This document shows positions 63,471 through 64,000 of a DNA stretch of 64,000 nucleotides, piece after piece. Under the pieces are notes generated by a model. That model was given only the letters and a program-made list of their open reading frames with translations, did not search any database and was not told where the DNA came from. The stretch is taken from positions 43,361,608 through 43,425,607 of the forward strand of contig NC_083694.1 of assembly GCF_033118175.1 (NCBI RefSeq), given 5' to 3'. Numbering within the stretch: position 1 is the first letter of the stretch; each line of letters opens with the position of its first letter. Source of the stretch: Dama dama (Eukaryota > Chordata > Mammalia > Artiodactyla > Cervidae). A program made the translations under genes and the position numbers.

Positions 63471-64000
63471 TAGCCCCAGGATTACAAACCGAAGGGACAC
63501 GGATGGCCCCATCAAGGTCGGGAGAAACATACCCAGATCCTACCCAATCCACCTCCACAATCACCTGTTCATTTGTCCTTTATGACCTTGTTGGAGGAGG
63601 GGAAGGGAGGGTGCCATTCCACCCTCTCTCCACAGCAAGCTAGGGCTGGGGCCTGACTCACCATCCCCTCTCCTGCTCAACCAGCACAGGTGTCCCCTGA
63701 GGGGGCCCCTGGGAGCCCCACCAATAGCTAGGTTCTTCTGCCAGGGGCTGCAGCCTGACACTCAGACTGCCCTTCTTTAAACTTCCTCTTGCCCAGAAAC
63801 ACACCCAAAATCGGTCCTCCCTTCTGACCATGCACCTCACCTGAGTGTTCAGAGCCAGAAAAAGCACATCTGTGTCCCAGTGCCTTGCACAGAAGCAAGC
63901 TCTTCACCAAGTCTTCAGCTCCCCTGAGTGACTTTTCCAGAATTAAAACACACACACACAAATGATTTCTATGCTTAGAAAAAAGTGGCGAATACTGACA
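63471..64000. other. Unique noncoding DNA to window end
   Basis: A (CA)n tract lies at about 63948-63961. Minus-strand frames of 66-77 codons overlap one another; unsupported. Confidence 0.45.

Overview
The window is nuclear DNA from a bovid ruminant (cattle, buffalo, sheep or goat type). The basis is its repeat content: about 26 Bov-tA/Bov-A SINE copies (a tRNA-Glu-like head joined to a BovB-derived body), several BovB (RTE) LINE 3' ends, CHR-type cetartiodactyl SINEs and ruminant L1 3' ends. These overlie older mammalian repeats (L2, MIR, MER5A, MaLR-like LTRs, L1M). I cannot choose between Bos, Bubalus, Ovis and Capra from sequence alone.

I find no protein-coding gene, exon series, rRNA or functional tRNA that I can support. 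The open frames are repeats read in either direction, low-complexity translations, or unremarkable chance frames. The window is best read as a gene desert or the inside of a very large intron. Roughly half is recognisable transposon sequence. The rest is unique noncoding DNA, including several AT-rich, low-repeat stretches dense in homeodomain-type (TAATTA) and other short transcription-factor-like words. These are my best candidates for conserved regulatory elements, but conservation cannot be seen from one sequence.

Layout. 1-5 kb: a BovB fragment, a tandem SINE cluster, then a 3.9-kb 5'-truncated dead L1 with four nested insertions. 5-19 kb: L2, MIR and LTR-like relics with SINE insertions, a 440-bp ACACAG-type satellite grown inside an LTR-like repeat (15.2-15.7 kb) and a palindromic mariner MITE (18.14 kb). 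19-36 kb: regulatory-looking unique islands (19.7-20.2, 25.1-25.4, 33.8, 35.0-35.6 kb) among a BovB 3' end, MER5A, L2 and L1M relics and several microsatellites. 36-51 kb: LTR-like repeats, nested L1/BovB, and two structurally notable sites. One is a 164-bp inverted repeat at about 96% identity around a 339-bp spacer (45.39-46.06 kb). The other is an L2 copy in which a CHR SINE and then an L1 3' end used the same target site (49.43-49.77 kb). 51.7-54.7 kb: one long ancient L1-type element in minus orientation. 54.7-64 kb: unclassified DNA, an inverted pair of BovB 3' ends (59.26-60.82 kb), a 1.1-kb L2 and a regulatory-looking AT-rich tail (62.9-63.5 kb).

No undescribed multi-gene system is visible. 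The most distinctive items are the near-perfect inverted duplication at 45.4-46.1 kb, the mariner hairpin as a possible small-RNA precursor, the repeated-target nest at 49.4-49.8 kb and the regulatory-looking islands. Repeat names come from recognising family sequences by eye, so subfamily labels are provisional.
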